DNA of 64,000 nucleotides, taken from a virus. Under the pieces are notes generated by a model, which saw nothing but the letters and a program-made list of their open reading frames with translations, did no database searches and was not told the DNA's origin. Below are positions 35,378 to 44,387 of the stretch, one piece after another; position 1 is the first letter of the stretch, and every line of letters begins with the position of its first letter. The position numbers and the translations under genes were made by a program. Location of the stretch: the IMG/VR virus record IMGVR_UViG_3300026512_000008, positions 1 to 64,000 of that record. One strand, written 5' to 3'.

Positions 35378-36146
35378 GATAATTTTAGATGTAAATGAAC
35401 ACAATATTATAAATGGTACTTTGTTTTACTGCGTTGAACATTTTTTATATCTTTCAAAATATACAAATATCAATCTTTGTATTATTTTTAATAATAACAT
35501 AAATATTATTAAGAATATTATTAAAGAAAAGTATTTTATAACAAACGACGAGTTAGATAACATAATACAAATTAAATCTTTAGATTTATTAAAAACAAAT
35601 ACAAATAAAGCAATGATATTAGATTCAAGAACATATAACATTATATTACCATTTGCTAGTAAAATTAATAAAATATTTTTATACTCTAATGACAATAATC
35701 ATAATGCTCGTAATAAGGATAATATATACGGTTTTTATAAGTATCAAAAGTTTAATATTAAAGAACGACTTAAATTAGGGTTTCAATTTATGAAACCTAA
35801 AATACCTCATATTAATAAAACATTTTGTTCACATTTATTAAAAGGAAGTATAGACAAAAAGTTAATAGAAAATACTGCTACCTATAATGTGTCTTATAAA
35901 AACTTTAGTAAAGATCTTGATATTTTTAAATGTAAAGAAATAATTTACTATCATACTAAAGAACTTGACCGCAATAATCGTATTATACCAGAAGCATTTT
36001 ATTTTGGTAATAAATTAACTTTAATAAATAATACATATACAAAAGACTCCATAAATGAAAGATATTATATTTGTTTACATCAAGGGTATAAAGTATTTCA
36101 AATAAATGAAGATTACAAATTAACAAAAGATTTTTTAGTGTTTTAA
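35370..36146 (+). CDS. Glycosyltransferase-like protein (paralogue 2)
   Basis: This is a 258-residue paralogue of the previous gene, which it overlaps by 8 bases. It shares IINGTLFYCVEHFLYL near the N-terminus, KIFLYSNDN, IYGFYKYQ, and DRNNRIIPEAFYFGNK near the C-terminus. The two are clearly tandem duplicates (compare NTYGFYNYQ in paralogue 1). GT-B-like by the R-x-I-P-E-A motif; no second Rossmann-type half is obvious, so these may be single-lobed or strongly reduced enzymes. SD AAAGGA lies upstream. Confidence 0.45.
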   Translation: MNKIILDVNEHNIINGTLFYCVEHFLYLSKYTNINLCIIFNNNINIIKNIIKEKYFITNDELDNIIQIKSLDLLKTNTNKAMILDSRTYNIILPFASKINKIFLYSNDNNHNARNKDNIYGFYKYQKFNIKERLKLGFQFMKPKIPHINKTFCSHLLKGSIDKKLIENTATYNVSYKNFSKDLDIFKCKEIIYYHTKELDRNNRIIPEAFYFGNKLTLINNTYTKDSINERYYICLHQGYKVFQINEDYKLTKDFLVF

Positions 36147-36155
36147 AGGAAATAT

Positions 36156-37043
36156 ATGTCAAGAATAGTGAATCTTAAAAACTATGATTTAGTAATAACA
36201 TATAGTTGGCACACAAATGACCAAGGAATATGTGGTCATACTTTTGAAGTTATTGAGTATTTTTGGATACTTAAAGATTATTTTAATGTTTGTATTCTTA
36301 TGGCAGAAAATACTACTATTGACGATTTTATTGTTGCTATTAAATCAAAATATAATTTTACAGAAGATGAAATAAAAATAATAACAAATAAAATAGAGTT
36401 TCATTACAAACCTCTTCTTTTAATGTGTAATAATATATTATTTACTGATGGCGCTTATGAACGAATTAAATTAAGTAATATTTATTACAAAAAAATGTTT
36501 TTATTTAGTTGTGGATATATGCCTATAACAAGTGACAAAAATATATATATACTTCAAGATCATAGAATTTATAAAAAAGCAAAAGTAAACTCTATAGAAT
36601 ATGTTAAAAAGATATTGTTTTCTAGGTTTAAAGAAGTTAATACACATAAAAACCAAACTTTAATATACGCTACCAAAAATTGTAGAAAATTAAGTGTTAA
36701 ATACTACCAAAACTTATTAAACAATACTAATGATAATTATATAGTTATAACAAATGAAGAAAATAAACTTACATTTACATCACCTAGAATAACACAAATT
36801 ATGATGCCTGTAAAGGATATTTTTGAACACTTTAATAAATATCTCTATACACCTATAGACAGACAATTTGATTGTAGTCCAAGGTTTATAGCAGAGTGTA
36901 AATATTATAATATAGAAGTTCAGTACGACATAACTTATACAGATAAAGGATTAGAAGCAAGGCAGTCTGACCTCGAAGATTTATCAAAAATATCATTAAC
37001 AAAAAATGATAATATAATAAAAATTATTAGTGATATTATATGA
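36156..37043 (+). CDS. Glycosyltransferase-like protein (paralogue 3)
   Basis: This is a 295-residue protein closely related to the one at 37651 and more distantly to the two upstream. Key phrases are GICGHTFEVIEYFWIL (N-terminal helix), KKMFLFSCG, then LIYATKNCRKL at the start of a second lobe. After these come PVKDIFEHFNKYLYTP and FDCSPRFIAECKYYNIEV near the C-terminus. The second lobe with a strand-YAT-K/Q-x-C-R start and the SPRFIAE motif supports GT-B glycosyltransferase. It overlaps the radical SAM gene at 37040 by ATGA. Sugar and acceptor unknown. Confidence 0.55.
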   Translation: MSRIVNLKNYDLVITYSWHTNDQGICGHTFEVIEYFWILKDYFNVCILMAENTTIDDFIVAIKSKYNFTEDEIKIITNKIEFHYKPLLLMCNNILFTDGAYERIKLSNIYYKKMFLFSCGYMPITSDKNIYILQDHRIYKKAKVNSIEYVKKILFSRFKEVNTHKNQTLIYATKNCRKLSVKYYQNLLNNTNDNYIVITNEENKLTFTSPRITQIMMPVKDIFEHFNKYLYTPIDRQFDCSPRFIAECKYYNIEVQYDITYTDKGLEARQSDLEDLSKISLTKNDNIIKIISDII

Positions 37044-37657
37044 CACATACTTTATTTGTAACTTATAAATGTAATTGGAATTGTTCATATTGTATAACAG
37101 ACACTCATAATCAAAAAGAAGTTAGTTTTCAAAAAATATTAAATCAACTTGTTAATATAGAAGATAACTCTATAATATATTTAAGTGGAGGAGAACCAGG
37201 GTTATTATCATATAAAAAATTAGAGACTATTTTTAATATTGTAAAATCAAAACATTGTACACTAAATGTATTTACCAATGGCAGTATTTTTAAATACAAA
37301 ACATTAATAAAATATATAGATTATATTTCGTATCATTGTTCTGAAAACTTGGATAATTTTGTAGAAAAAGTTGATATAAAAAATGTAACATATAATATAG
37401 TAGTGTCTAACACAAATAAAGACAATTTAGATTCATTTTTAGAAATAAACAAACATATAAAATTTTTAGTTGCGGGTGCGGATGATAAAGATTGTTTAAG
37501 TAAAATAGACGGAATTAAAATTTGGATGAAATATAAAAATATAATTCACGAATATAGTAAAGAAAAATTAATGTGTCATTATAAATTTTACAAAAATAAT
37601 ATAAAACAAAATAATACAATGCAAGAGTATAGTTTTAAGGAGCAATATAAATGTTAA
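37040..37657 (+). CDS. Short radical SAM protein
   Basis: This is a 205-residue radical SAM enzyme with C11, C15 and C18 (CNWNCSYC) and LSGGEPGLL at about residue 50. It is shorter than its relatives in the island and has no clear auxiliary-cluster domain; only scattered Cys remain at the C-terminus. It resembles small activase/organising-type radical SAM proteins such as QueE-size enzymes, but no specific function can be read. It lies between two glycosyltransferase-like paralogues and overlaps both (4 and 7 bases), so it probably works with them. Confidence 0.8.
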   Translation: MTHTLFVTYKCNWNCSYCITDTHNQKEVSFQKILNQLVNIEDNSIIYLSGGEPGLLSYKKLETIFNIVKSKHCTLNVFTNGSIFKYKTLIKYIDYISYHCSENLDNFVEKVDIKNVTYNIVVSNTNKDNLDSFLEINKHIKFLVAGADDKDCLSKIDGIKIWMKYKNIIHEYSKEKLMCHYKFYKNNIKQNNTMQEYSFKEQYKC

Positions 37658-38514
37658 ATTTACTAAAATACGATTTAATAGTATCTATTTCTACAGAACT
37701 AAATGGTGTTTGTGGGCACACTTATGAAATCATAGATTATTTTTATGTATTATCTAATCATTTTAAATGCTGTATTCTTCTTCCTGAAAAAGATATATTT
37801 GATAAATTTGATAGTATTATTAGATTAAAATACAATTTTACAGAAAATGAAATATCATATATACTAAAACACACTTATTCTAGAAGTTTTCATACTAAAG
37901 TTTTAGGTAATAATATATTACTTACAGATGGTGTTATAGATTATAGTATAAACAAACATTATGTTGTTAAAAAAATGTTACTGTTCAGTTGTCAAACTAA
38001 AATACCATATAAAAATAATAATATAATATACTTAGCGGATAATAGAATATATAACAATGGTGTGCATTATGTTAAAAAAATATTATTTGATAAAATTAAA
38101 AAACCTAAATTGCAAAGCAATAATATGTTAATATATGCTACTCAAGATTGTAGAAATCTTGATGAAAATTATTATGATATTATAGAACAAAAATACCCAA
38201 ATTTTAATTTTACATTATTGACAAATATAGAAAATAAACCAAAAACTCGTTCTAAATTTATGTGGTTAGATATGCCTGTTGATAATATATTTGAACACTT
38301 TAGTACTTATCTTTATACTAAAACTAGTACTCGATTTGATTGTAGTCCTAGATTTATAGCTGAGTGTAAATACTTTAGTAAAAAAGTTATATATGATATT
38401 GATTATGAAGATTTAGGGTTGAAAACAAGAATAGATGATATAGAAAATAATTTTAAATCCTTATACTTAACTGATAATGATGAAATTATAAATATTATAA
38501 AAGAACATATATGA
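37651..38514 (+). CDS. Glycosyltransferase-like protein (paralogue 4)
   Basis: This is a 287-residue near relative of the protein at 36156: GVCGHTYEIIDYFYVL, KKMLLFSCQ, LIYATQDCRNL, PVDNIFEHFSTYLYT and FDCSPRFIAECKYFSKKV align along the whole length. The pair at 36156/37651 flanks the short radical SAM gene, as if a glycosyltransferase was duplicated around it. Both lack a signal peptide or membrane segment and should be cytoplasmic. It overlaps the GT2 gene by ATGA. Confidence 0.55.
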   Translation: MLNLLKYDLIVSISTELNGVCGHTYEIIDYFYVLSNHFKCCILLPEKDIFDKFDSIIRLKYNFTENEISYILKHTYSRSFHTKVLGNNILLTDGVIDYSINKHYVVKKMLLFSCQTKIPYKNNNIIYLADNRIYNNGVHYVKKILFDKIKKPKLQSNNMLIYATQDCRNLDENYYDIIEQKYPNFNFTLLTNIENKPKTRSKFMWLDMPVDNIFEHFSTYLYTKTSTRFDCSPRFIAECKYFSKKVIYDIDYEDLGLKTRIDDIENNFKSLYLTDNDEIINIIKEHI

Positions 38515-39086
38515 GTGATGTAAAACTAAGTATTTTAATTTTAACACATAATAGACCAGAACTATTTAAAAGATGTATTAATTCAGTACTTAAAAATATT
38601 CCTGATAATGTTGAAATTATTGTAAATAATGATAGTAATGATATTACAGAAATAGATGGTGCTACATATTTTTATGAAAAACATGATGATTTATCGGATA
38701 CCTATAAAATGTTATTTGATAAAGCAAAAGGAGAATATATTTATTTTCTTGAAGATGATGATTACATAACTAAAAATTTCTTCAAACATTTAGATTTTTC
38801 ATATGATATTATGTATATGAATTTTATTAGATTTGACGAAATAATACAAGATTATGATTTTATAATGGAAGAGGAGAATAATGAATTTCAACTGTCTCAA
38901 ATACTATTTAAAAAAAATTTAGTATCAGAATTTCCAAAAGGTAATTTATTACATAATGATTGGTTTTTATTTCAACATATAAAATATAAAACAGATAATA
39001 TTAAATTAATTAAAAATAAAATGTTTGTTCAAACAACACATGGTAATGATAATATAAGTATGACTAAAAATGAAAGGTTTAAATAA
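38511..39086 (+). CDS. Family 2 glycosyltransferase (GT-A)
   Basis: This is a 191-residue glycosyltransferase. The start KLSILILTHNRPELFKRC is the classic nucleotide-sugar-binding strand and helix of GT2, followed by EIIVNNDSNDIT and YIYFLEDDDYIT, whose acidic DDD would bind the metal and donor sugar. It is shorter than usual GT2 enzymes (about 250) but the catalytic half is complete. No membrane segments. The stop overlaps the next radical SAM gene (TAATG). Likely acceptor: a phage protein or host surface glycan. Confidence 0.85.
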   Translation: MSDVKLSILILTHNRPELFKRCINSVLKNIPDNVEIIVNNDSNDITEIDGATYFYEKHDDLSDTYKMLFDKAKGEYIYFLEDDDYITKNFFKHLDFSYDIMYMNFIRFDEIIQDYDFIMEEENNEFQLSQILFKKNLVSEFPKGNLLHNDWFLFQHIKYKTDNIKLIKNKMFVQTTHGNDNISMTKNERFK

Positions 39087-40024
39087 TGATAGTACAACAA
39101 GGAAAGAATCATATGATTCAAAGATTATATGTTCATTGGGATGTAAGTACACAATGTAATTTTGCGTGTTCATACTGCTATGCTATAAAACAATATGGGG
39201 ATCAATGGGGTAAAATACTGGATTTTAATAAACAAAAGTTAATTATAAAATCAATCAGTCTTAGTACATTACCAGTGTTTTTAGGATTTTTGGGTGGAGA
39301 ACCAACCATACACCCTAGATTTTATGAACTATACGAATTAACAGTTCAAGCAATATCAAAACATAAAAAAGGTAGATTATATATAACTACTAATGGGTCA
39401 AAAAATTTAGATTTTTTTAAAAAGATTAAATATTACAATAATGTGTACTTTTTATGGAGTTTCCATCCGGAATATGTTCATAATTACACTAATTCTAAGT
39501 CAAAGTATGGTATTATACTAGATAATATACGATTAATGCAAAAGCGTGGATTTAAAAATAAAGTAAATATTATGTTATCTAATGAAGAAAAATATTGGGA
39601 CGACCTTATTAATTTCTCAAATGAAGTAGAAAAAATTGAAGGTGTTGAATTACACGCTCACTTTTTATATACAGAAAGTAAAGATCAGTCACAAATATTT
39701 CCTTACACAGATGTGTTTTATGAAAAATTTAAAAAGTTTAAAAATTATAATAGAGAGTTTATTTATGATGGTAAAGAATATAATGATTATGAAATGTTTA
39801 CTCAAGGACTAAATCAATTCAAAGGGTGGAAATGTTGGAATAATAATTGGGAAATCACATATGATGGTAAAATAGAACGATTTTGTTTTAATGAAAAAAC
39901 TGATTTACTAAAAGATATTATGTTTTTTAAAAATTTAAAAGAAGTAACTCCAAAACCTTGTCCATATAATGTTTGTGAGTGTGATGGGTTACTTAAAATA
40001 TATAAAGAAAAACCTTATGACTAA
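39086..40024 (+). CDS. Radical SAM enzyme, GGEPTxHP subfamily
   Basis: This is a 312-residue radical SAM enzyme with C24, C28 and C31 (CNFACSYC) and FLGGEPTIHP. The C-terminus has GWKCWNNNW, IERFCFNEK and CPYNVCECDG. This C-terminal pattern (GW-x-C, then G-x-I-x-x-x-C, then CP-x3-C-x-C) recurs in the genes at 40017, 42508, 43434 and 47907, defining a family with an auxiliary cluster of reduced SPASM type. A second possible start at 39113 has a better AAGGAAAG site and would still keep all motifs. Substrate unknown. Confidence 0.85.
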   Translation: MIVQQGKNHMIQRLYVHWDVSTQCNFACSYCYAIKQYGDQWGKILDFNKQKLIIKSISLSTLPVFLGFLGGEPTIHPRFYELYELTVQAISKHKKGRLYITTNGSKNLDFFKKIKYYNNVYFLWSFHPEYVHNYTNSKSKYGIILDNIRLMQKRGFKNKVNIMLSNEEKYWDDLINFSNEVEKIEGVELHAHFLYTESKDQSQIFPYTDVFYEKFKKFKNYNREFIYDGKEYNDYEMFTQGLNQFKGWKCWNNNWEITYDGKIERFCFNEKTDLLKDIMFFKNLKEVTPKPCPYNVCECDGLLKIYKEKPYD

Positions 40025-40895
40025 AATTAAAAATATAAAAGAAATAGGTACTTATTCTGATATATTATTGTTTTCTTGGGAACTAACAGATTATTGTAAT
40101 TATAATTGTTCATATTGTTATGCTAAGGATTTTAACAAACAATCATTTACTTCGGAAAATAAATCTTGGAAAATGGTTTTAGCTAGACTTAAAACATTAG
40201 ATACAAAATTTAAAATAGAATTACTTGGTGGAGAACCAACATTACATCCTGAAATATTTGCAATTATAAAAAAATTAAATTGTATTAAAAATTGTATAGA
40301 TATACAATTAATAACAAATTTAAGTAAATCTATACAATTTTTTAAAAAATTAGATATATTAGAAAATAACAAATTAACAATAAATGCTTCATATCATTAT
40401 GAATATGATGGATTTTACGAAAAGTGTTTAAAGTTTAACAATTTTAAATATATTAAATTTAGAGTTACTGTTAATGTAGGGTCTGACGAATCTTATTGGA
40501 ATAAAATATTAAAAATATTAAATAATAAAAATATTCACACTACCATTAATATTTTATATAGTACACCTGATAATAATATAAAATATAATAAAAATATATA
40601 TACATACTTTAGTGATTATTTACATTATGATAATTTAGTACCTGTTACATATATAGATAATAAAGAATCTAAAATTGAAATATATGATGTGTTTCAAGAT
40701 AGTGCGAATTTTACAGAGTTTAAATGTACGCCTTTAGAATATACAATCACAATGTATGGTGAAATATTAAATGCATGTACAAGAGTAAAAACTTCACTAA
40801 AATTAACTAAAGAAAATATGATAAAAAGTGTAATTTGTCCTTTAAACAAATGTAAATGTAATGATTATATTGAATTTAAAAAGGTAAGAATATGA
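40017..40895 (+). CDS. Radical SAM enzyme, GGEPTxHP subfamily
   Basis: This is a 292-residue enzyme with C27, C31 and C34 (CNYNCSYC), LLGGEPTLHPEIF and a C-terminal ICPLNKCKCND. I place the start at the ATG at 40017. The longer frame from 39969 runs deep into the previous gene, and the shorter form aligns from its first residues with the relative at 47907. Eight bases overlap the gene before and four the gene after. It is closest to the protein at 47907 by N-terminal layout (F-x-W-x-x-x-x-x-C-N). Confidence 0.85.
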   Translation: MTKIKNIKEIGTYSDILLFSWELTDYCNYNCSYCYAKDFNKQSFTSENKSWKMVLARLKTLDTKFKIELLGGEPTLHPEIFAIIKKLNCIKNCIDIQLITNLSKSIQFFKKLDILENNKLTINASYHYEYDGFYEKCLKFNNFKYIKFRVTVNVGSDESYWNKILKILNNKNIHTTINILYSTPDNNIKYNKNIYTYFSDYLHYDNLVPVTYIDNKESKIEIYDVFQDSANFTEFKCTPLEYTITMYGEILNACTRVKTSLKLTKENMIKSVICPLNKCKCNDYIEFKKVRI

Positions 40896-41650
40896 TGGTA
40901 GAATGGGAAATTACTTTAAAATGTAATTATAGTTGTAATTATTGTGGATTATTAAGACCTATAAAAGAACAAACAAATGAAAAAATTTTATATGATTTTA
41001 TAAAAAAACTTAATGAAAAATATAGTACAACGGAAATATTTTTATTTGGCGGTGAACCATTTTTACACCCTAAAATCGAGTTTATCATTAAAACTTTACA
41101 ATCGTTTAATCAACCATTTATGATACAGTCAAATTTATCAAATACTTCAACTAAAGTAATACAAAATTTAAATGTAGAACCTTTTAAGTTATGTATAAGT
41201 GTTCATGTGTCTCAAACATCTTTAACGGACATTTGTAAAAATATAATAAAAGTAAAACCACAAGAAGCTCACTTAATGTACACAGAAACTTCAGGTAAAG
41301 TTGAAAAATATTATAAACGCATAAATATTATTAAAGGATATACAAAATTAATTCTTACACCTGTAAGTAATCTTGCTTGTGAAGGATATGATGATGTGTT
41401 AATAAAGTATAATAAAATAAAAGAAAATTATGTGTATGATCAAAACAAAGTTACATACAATGGTGTAAAAATGTTAAGAAGTGATATTTGGATGATGCAA
41501 AATAAATTAGAATATTCATTAACAAAAGGTAAAACCTGTCAATACTTAAATAAATATATTTTATTTACACCGGAATTAAAACCTATGAATTGTTGTTATC
41601 GTAAAAGTACAAATGGTATATGCGACGAACAAAATTGTTTTTTTATGTAA
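40892..41650 (+). CDS. Radical SAM enzyme
   Basis: This is a 252-residue enzyme with C11, C15 and C18 (CNYSCNYC) near the N-terminus and LFGGEPFLHPKIE. The end carries GKTCQYLNKYILFTP, MNCCYRKS and a final CDEQNCFFM, suggesting an auxiliary cluster that differs from the CP-x3-C-x-C type of its neighbours. It overlaps the previous gene by ATGA and closes this tightly packed run, which extends from 34667. A late promoter match lies in the gap after it. Confidence 0.83.
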   Translation: MMVEWEITLKCNYSCNYCGLLRPIKEQTNEKILYDFIKKLNEKYSTTEIFLFGGEPFLHPKIEFIIKTLQSFNQPFMIQSNLSNTSTKVIQNLNVEPFKLCISVHVSQTSLTDICKNIIKVKPQEAHLMYTETSGKVEKYYKRINIIKGYTKLILTPVSNLACEGYDDVLIKYNKIKENYVYDQNKVTYNGVKMLRSDIWMMQNKLEYSLTKGKTCQYLNKYILFTPELKPMNCCYRKSTNGICDEQNCFFM

Positions 41651-41662
41651 ATTGTAATATTA

Positions 41663-41670
41663 TATAAATA
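41663..41670 (+). promoter_or_regulatory. T4-type late promoter (TATAAATA)
   Basis: An exact octamer lies in the 37-base gap between the radical SAM gene and the second U32-like gene, followed by AAAGGA. Confidence 0.5.
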
Positions 41671-41687
41671 TAATATAAAGGATATAT

Positions 41688-42521
41688 ATGTATAATGTAG
41701 CAGGTGCATTTAGTAAATTTAAAGTATTATCATTGTTTATACTTAAAAATCATATCAAAAATATTACAGTTTATGATGGTATTAATATGTGTAAATGGAA
41801 CGGTGGTAGAATTAACACAGAAAACTTTTATAAAGATTCACAAATAGATTTTTATTACAAACGAAATATTAATATAGCTTTAACATTTAGTAATCATATT
41901 ATAGATATTAATGATAAAGTAGGTAATGAATTACTTCAAAAGTTTCATAAAAATGGTAATAAAATTATATTAGTAAACGAAGAACTTCGTAAACATATTC
42001 GTAAAAACTTTCCTAAATATAAGTTAGTACATAGTATTACAGACACAGGTAAATTATCTGTAATATATAAAGATTGTATAAATTATTATAAAAATTTAGA
42101 AACAAAATACGATTATATTGTACCCAAAATGGAACATGCAATGTATTTAGATAATAATTTAAATTTAAGTAAGTACGAAATTATGTTAAATGATTCGTGT
42201 GTATTTAATTGTTCACTTTATAATGAACATTTTAAAAAAATTAATGAACAAAATTTACTAGATAACCCACAAAAAGAATTAAGTAAAAACGAACGATATT
42301 GTATAGAAGAATGCTGGATTAAAAACTTTAATCCTGATATTGGAGATACTAAATATTATGTAGAACAAGGCGATATGAAAGGTATGGATTTAACATATAA
42401 ACAAATACAAATACTTATAAATAAAGGCATTAAACACTTTAAAATATCAGGAAGAGAAATGACAGATAAAATGTTTGCTACGCAATTAGAAGTATTATTG
42501 GAATTTAATGAATATTTATGA
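41688..42521 (+). CDS. Second peptidase U32-like Fe-S protein
   Basis: This is a 277-residue protein with the same plan as the U32-like protein at 22281. EIMLNDSCVFNCSLYNEHFKK (key: N, C-x3-C, H) fits the U32 cysteine motif, a CIEEC follows, and HFKISGREMTD near the C-terminus corresponds to the K-I-E-G-R phrase. It is shorter at both ends. Characterised U32 relatives (UbiU/V, RlhA, TrhP) support oxygen-independent hydroxylation with a 4Fe-4S cluster. Its neighbours are radical SAM enzymes, and the next gene starts within its last 14 bases. Confidence 0.6.
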   Translation: MYNVAGAFSKFKVLSLFILKNHIKNITVYDGINMCKWNGGRINTENFYKDSQIDFYYKRNINIALTFSNHIIDINDKVGNELLQKFHKNGNKIILVNEELRKHIRKNFPKYKLVHSITDTGKLSVIYKDCINYYKNLETKYDYIVPKMEHAMYLDNNLNLSKYEIMLNDSCVFNCSLYNEHFKKINEQNLLDNPQKELSKNERYCIEECWIKNFNPDIGDTKYYVEQGDMKGMDLTYKQIQILINKGIKHFKISGREMTDKMFATQLEVLLEFNEYL

Positions 42522-43431
42522 TATTGACAATTTACCATTAGCAAATGTTAATACTGTAAATATTAAGGATATTACTACAGATATAATTGAATATCAAGGA
42601 TTTAAGGAATTTAAAGCAGTAAATGTTGATTGGACTATTAATAACGAATGTCAATTAAATTGTAAATATTGTTGTGCTAAAAAAGATATGTTTGTTACTA
42701 AAACAAATTCTAATTATGAAAAAGTTATTAAAAAACTTCAATTAATTTTAGTACCTTTTACTATATGCCTTCTTGGCGGCGAACCTACTTTACATCCGGA
42801 TATATTTAAAATTATTGAGGAATTAACTAAACTTAAATATTGTAAAGGTGTTAATCTTATTACAAATTTACATAAACCATTAGAATTCTGGAAAGAGTTA
42901 GCTGGTTACAATTTTAACAAATTTAGTATTGATGCTTCATTACACCCAGAATATTATAATGATAAATTCTTAGAAAAAGTGAATTACTTAAAAAGTACAG
43001 AAACGGAAATAAATGTGTTACTTAATGTATTTCCTGAAAAAAAATATTATGATAAAATGAATCATGCTATTAATAATATAGATGATTTGACTATTGTAAA
43101 CATTTTTGAAACGGAAGATTATAAACCTAAAATAACTGATGAATTTTTAGAAATGTTTTTTGAAAAAGATGTGATGTTTAATTATCATATAAATAATGTA
43201 AATAACAGTTACAAATACACTGAGTTACAAAAATATAATTTAGTAAATTTTAAAGGTTGGAAATGTACCGCTCAAGATTTAATTATTACTCAGGAAGGTG
43301 ATATTAAAAATGCTTGCACTAACAAAAAGGTAATAATGTACACACATAAACATAGGGATGAAATGATAATTTGTCCATTAGACAGTTGTCCGTGTGATAC
43401 ATTTATGCACTTTTACAAATATAAAGGATAA
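42508..43431 (+). CDS. Radical SAM enzyme, GGEPTxHP subfamily (duplicate a)
   Basis: This is a 307-residue enzyme with C48, C52 and C55 (CQLNCKYC), LLGGEPTLHPDIF, GWKCTAQDLIITQEGDI, a following ACTNKK, and ICPLDSCPCDTF. It is a tandem duplicate of the next gene; the two share long stretches of identical DNA at the start of the barrel and in the C-terminal cluster region but differ in the middle. The N-terminal 40 residues are unlike those of other radical SAM families and may bind a partner. Confidence 0.87.
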   Translation: MNIYDIDNLPLANVNTVNIKDITTDIIEYQGFKEFKAVNVDWTINNECQLNCKYCCAKKDMFVTKTNSNYEKVIKKLQLILVPFTICLLGGEPTLHPDIFKIIEELTKLKYCKGVNLITNLHKPLEFWKELAGYNFNKFSIDASLHPEYYNDKFLEKVNYLKSTETEINVLLNVFPEKKYYDKMNHAINNIDDLTIVNIFETEDYKPKITDEFLEMFFEKDVMFNYHINNVNNSYKYTELQKYNLVNFKGWKCTAQDLIITQEGDIKNACTNKKVIMYTHKHRDEMIICPLDSCPCDTFMHFYKYKG

Positions 43432-44353
43432 AAATGAATTTAAAATACCCAGTTGAAGACCCTAGAAATTATGTTAAACAGTTTCATCATAAAGTTCAAT
43501 ACGATATTCATCCAAAAGATGTTGATATGAATAATGTAAATTTTCAAGGATATAATGAATATAAAGGTGTTTCTATAAATTGGACTATTAATAACGAATG
43601 TCAATATGATTGTGTTTATTGTTATGCTAAAAGAGATATGATAGTGAAGCGTGCTAATTGTGATTATAAATCAGTAATTAAAAAATTAAAATTGATAGCT
43701 GTTCCTTTTGATATTTGTTTAGTAGGTGGTGAACCTACTTTACATCCGGATATATTTGAAATTATTGAAGAATTGGCAAAATTAAAACATTGTAATGATA
43801 TAGCTTTAACAACAAACTTATATGGTACTCAAGAATTTTGGAAAAAGTTTGACGATTTAGACCATAAAGGTAAATTACTTATCAATGTATCATTACATAT
43901 ACAATATTATAATGATAATTTTTTAAAAAATATTGATGTGTTAAAATCATATAAAAACACAGGTTTTGAGTGTACTTTAAATGTGTTTGCTGAAAAGAAA
44001 TACTACCAAAAAATGGAACACGCTATTAAACATATCGAAAACCTATATGTTGTTAGTATGTATGAAACTCCTGATTTTACTCCTAATATAAATGACGATT
44101 TTATTAAACAATTTTCCGAAAAAGAAATAGGGTTTAAAATGATTGTAGACGGAAAACCTCAATATTATCCGTTTTCTATGATGCAAAAATATGAGTTGAA
44201 TAAATTTAAAGGTTGGAAATGTACCGCTCAAGATTTAATTATTACTCAGGAAGGTGATATTAAAAATATGTGTACAGATAAAAAAATACTATTATACAGA
44301 GAAAAAGATAGGGATGAAATGATAATTTGTCCATTAGACAGTTGTCCGTGTGA
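43249..44353 (+). repeat. Recently duplicated or converted DNA in two radical SAM genes
   Basis: Identical segments occur at 43249-43311 and 44205-44267 (63 bases) and at 43352-43397 and 44308-44353 (46 bases). A shorter one, 25 bases, is shared at 42631-42655 and 43581-43605. Sequence between these blocks has diverged. Identity includes third codon positions, so gene conversion or recent duplication is likely. Confidence 0.9.
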
Positions 44354-44387
44354 CCCATTATTATTATTTAGAAAGGAACGAGTATGA
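43434..44387 (+). CDS. Radical SAM enzyme, GGEPTxHP subfamily (duplicate b)
   Basis: This is a 317-residue tandem partner of the previous gene: C56, C60 and C63 (CQYDCVYC), LVGGEPTLHPDIFEI, GWKCTAQDLIITQEGDI, MCTDKK and ICPLDSCPCD. The substrate-facing middle and the last dozen residues differ from the duplicate, which fits two enzymes with the same chemistry and different substrates. AAAGGA lies upstream; the stop overlaps the next start by ATGA. Confidence 0.87.
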   Translation: MNLKYPVEDPRNYVKQFHHKVQYDIHPKDVDMNNVNFQGYNEYKGVSINWTINNECQYDCVYCYAKRDMIVKRANCDYKSVIKKLKLIAVPFDICLVGGEPTLHPDIFEIIEELAKLKHCNDIALTTNLYGTQEFWKKFDDLDHKGKLLINVSLHIQYYNDNFLKNIDVLKSYKNTGFECTLNVFAEKKYYQKMEHAIKHIENLYVVSMYETPDFTPNINDDFIKQFSEKEIGFKMIVDGKPQYYPFSMMQKYELNKFKGWKCTAQDLIITQEGDIKNMCTDKKILLYREKDRDEMIICPLDSCPCDPLLLFRKERV

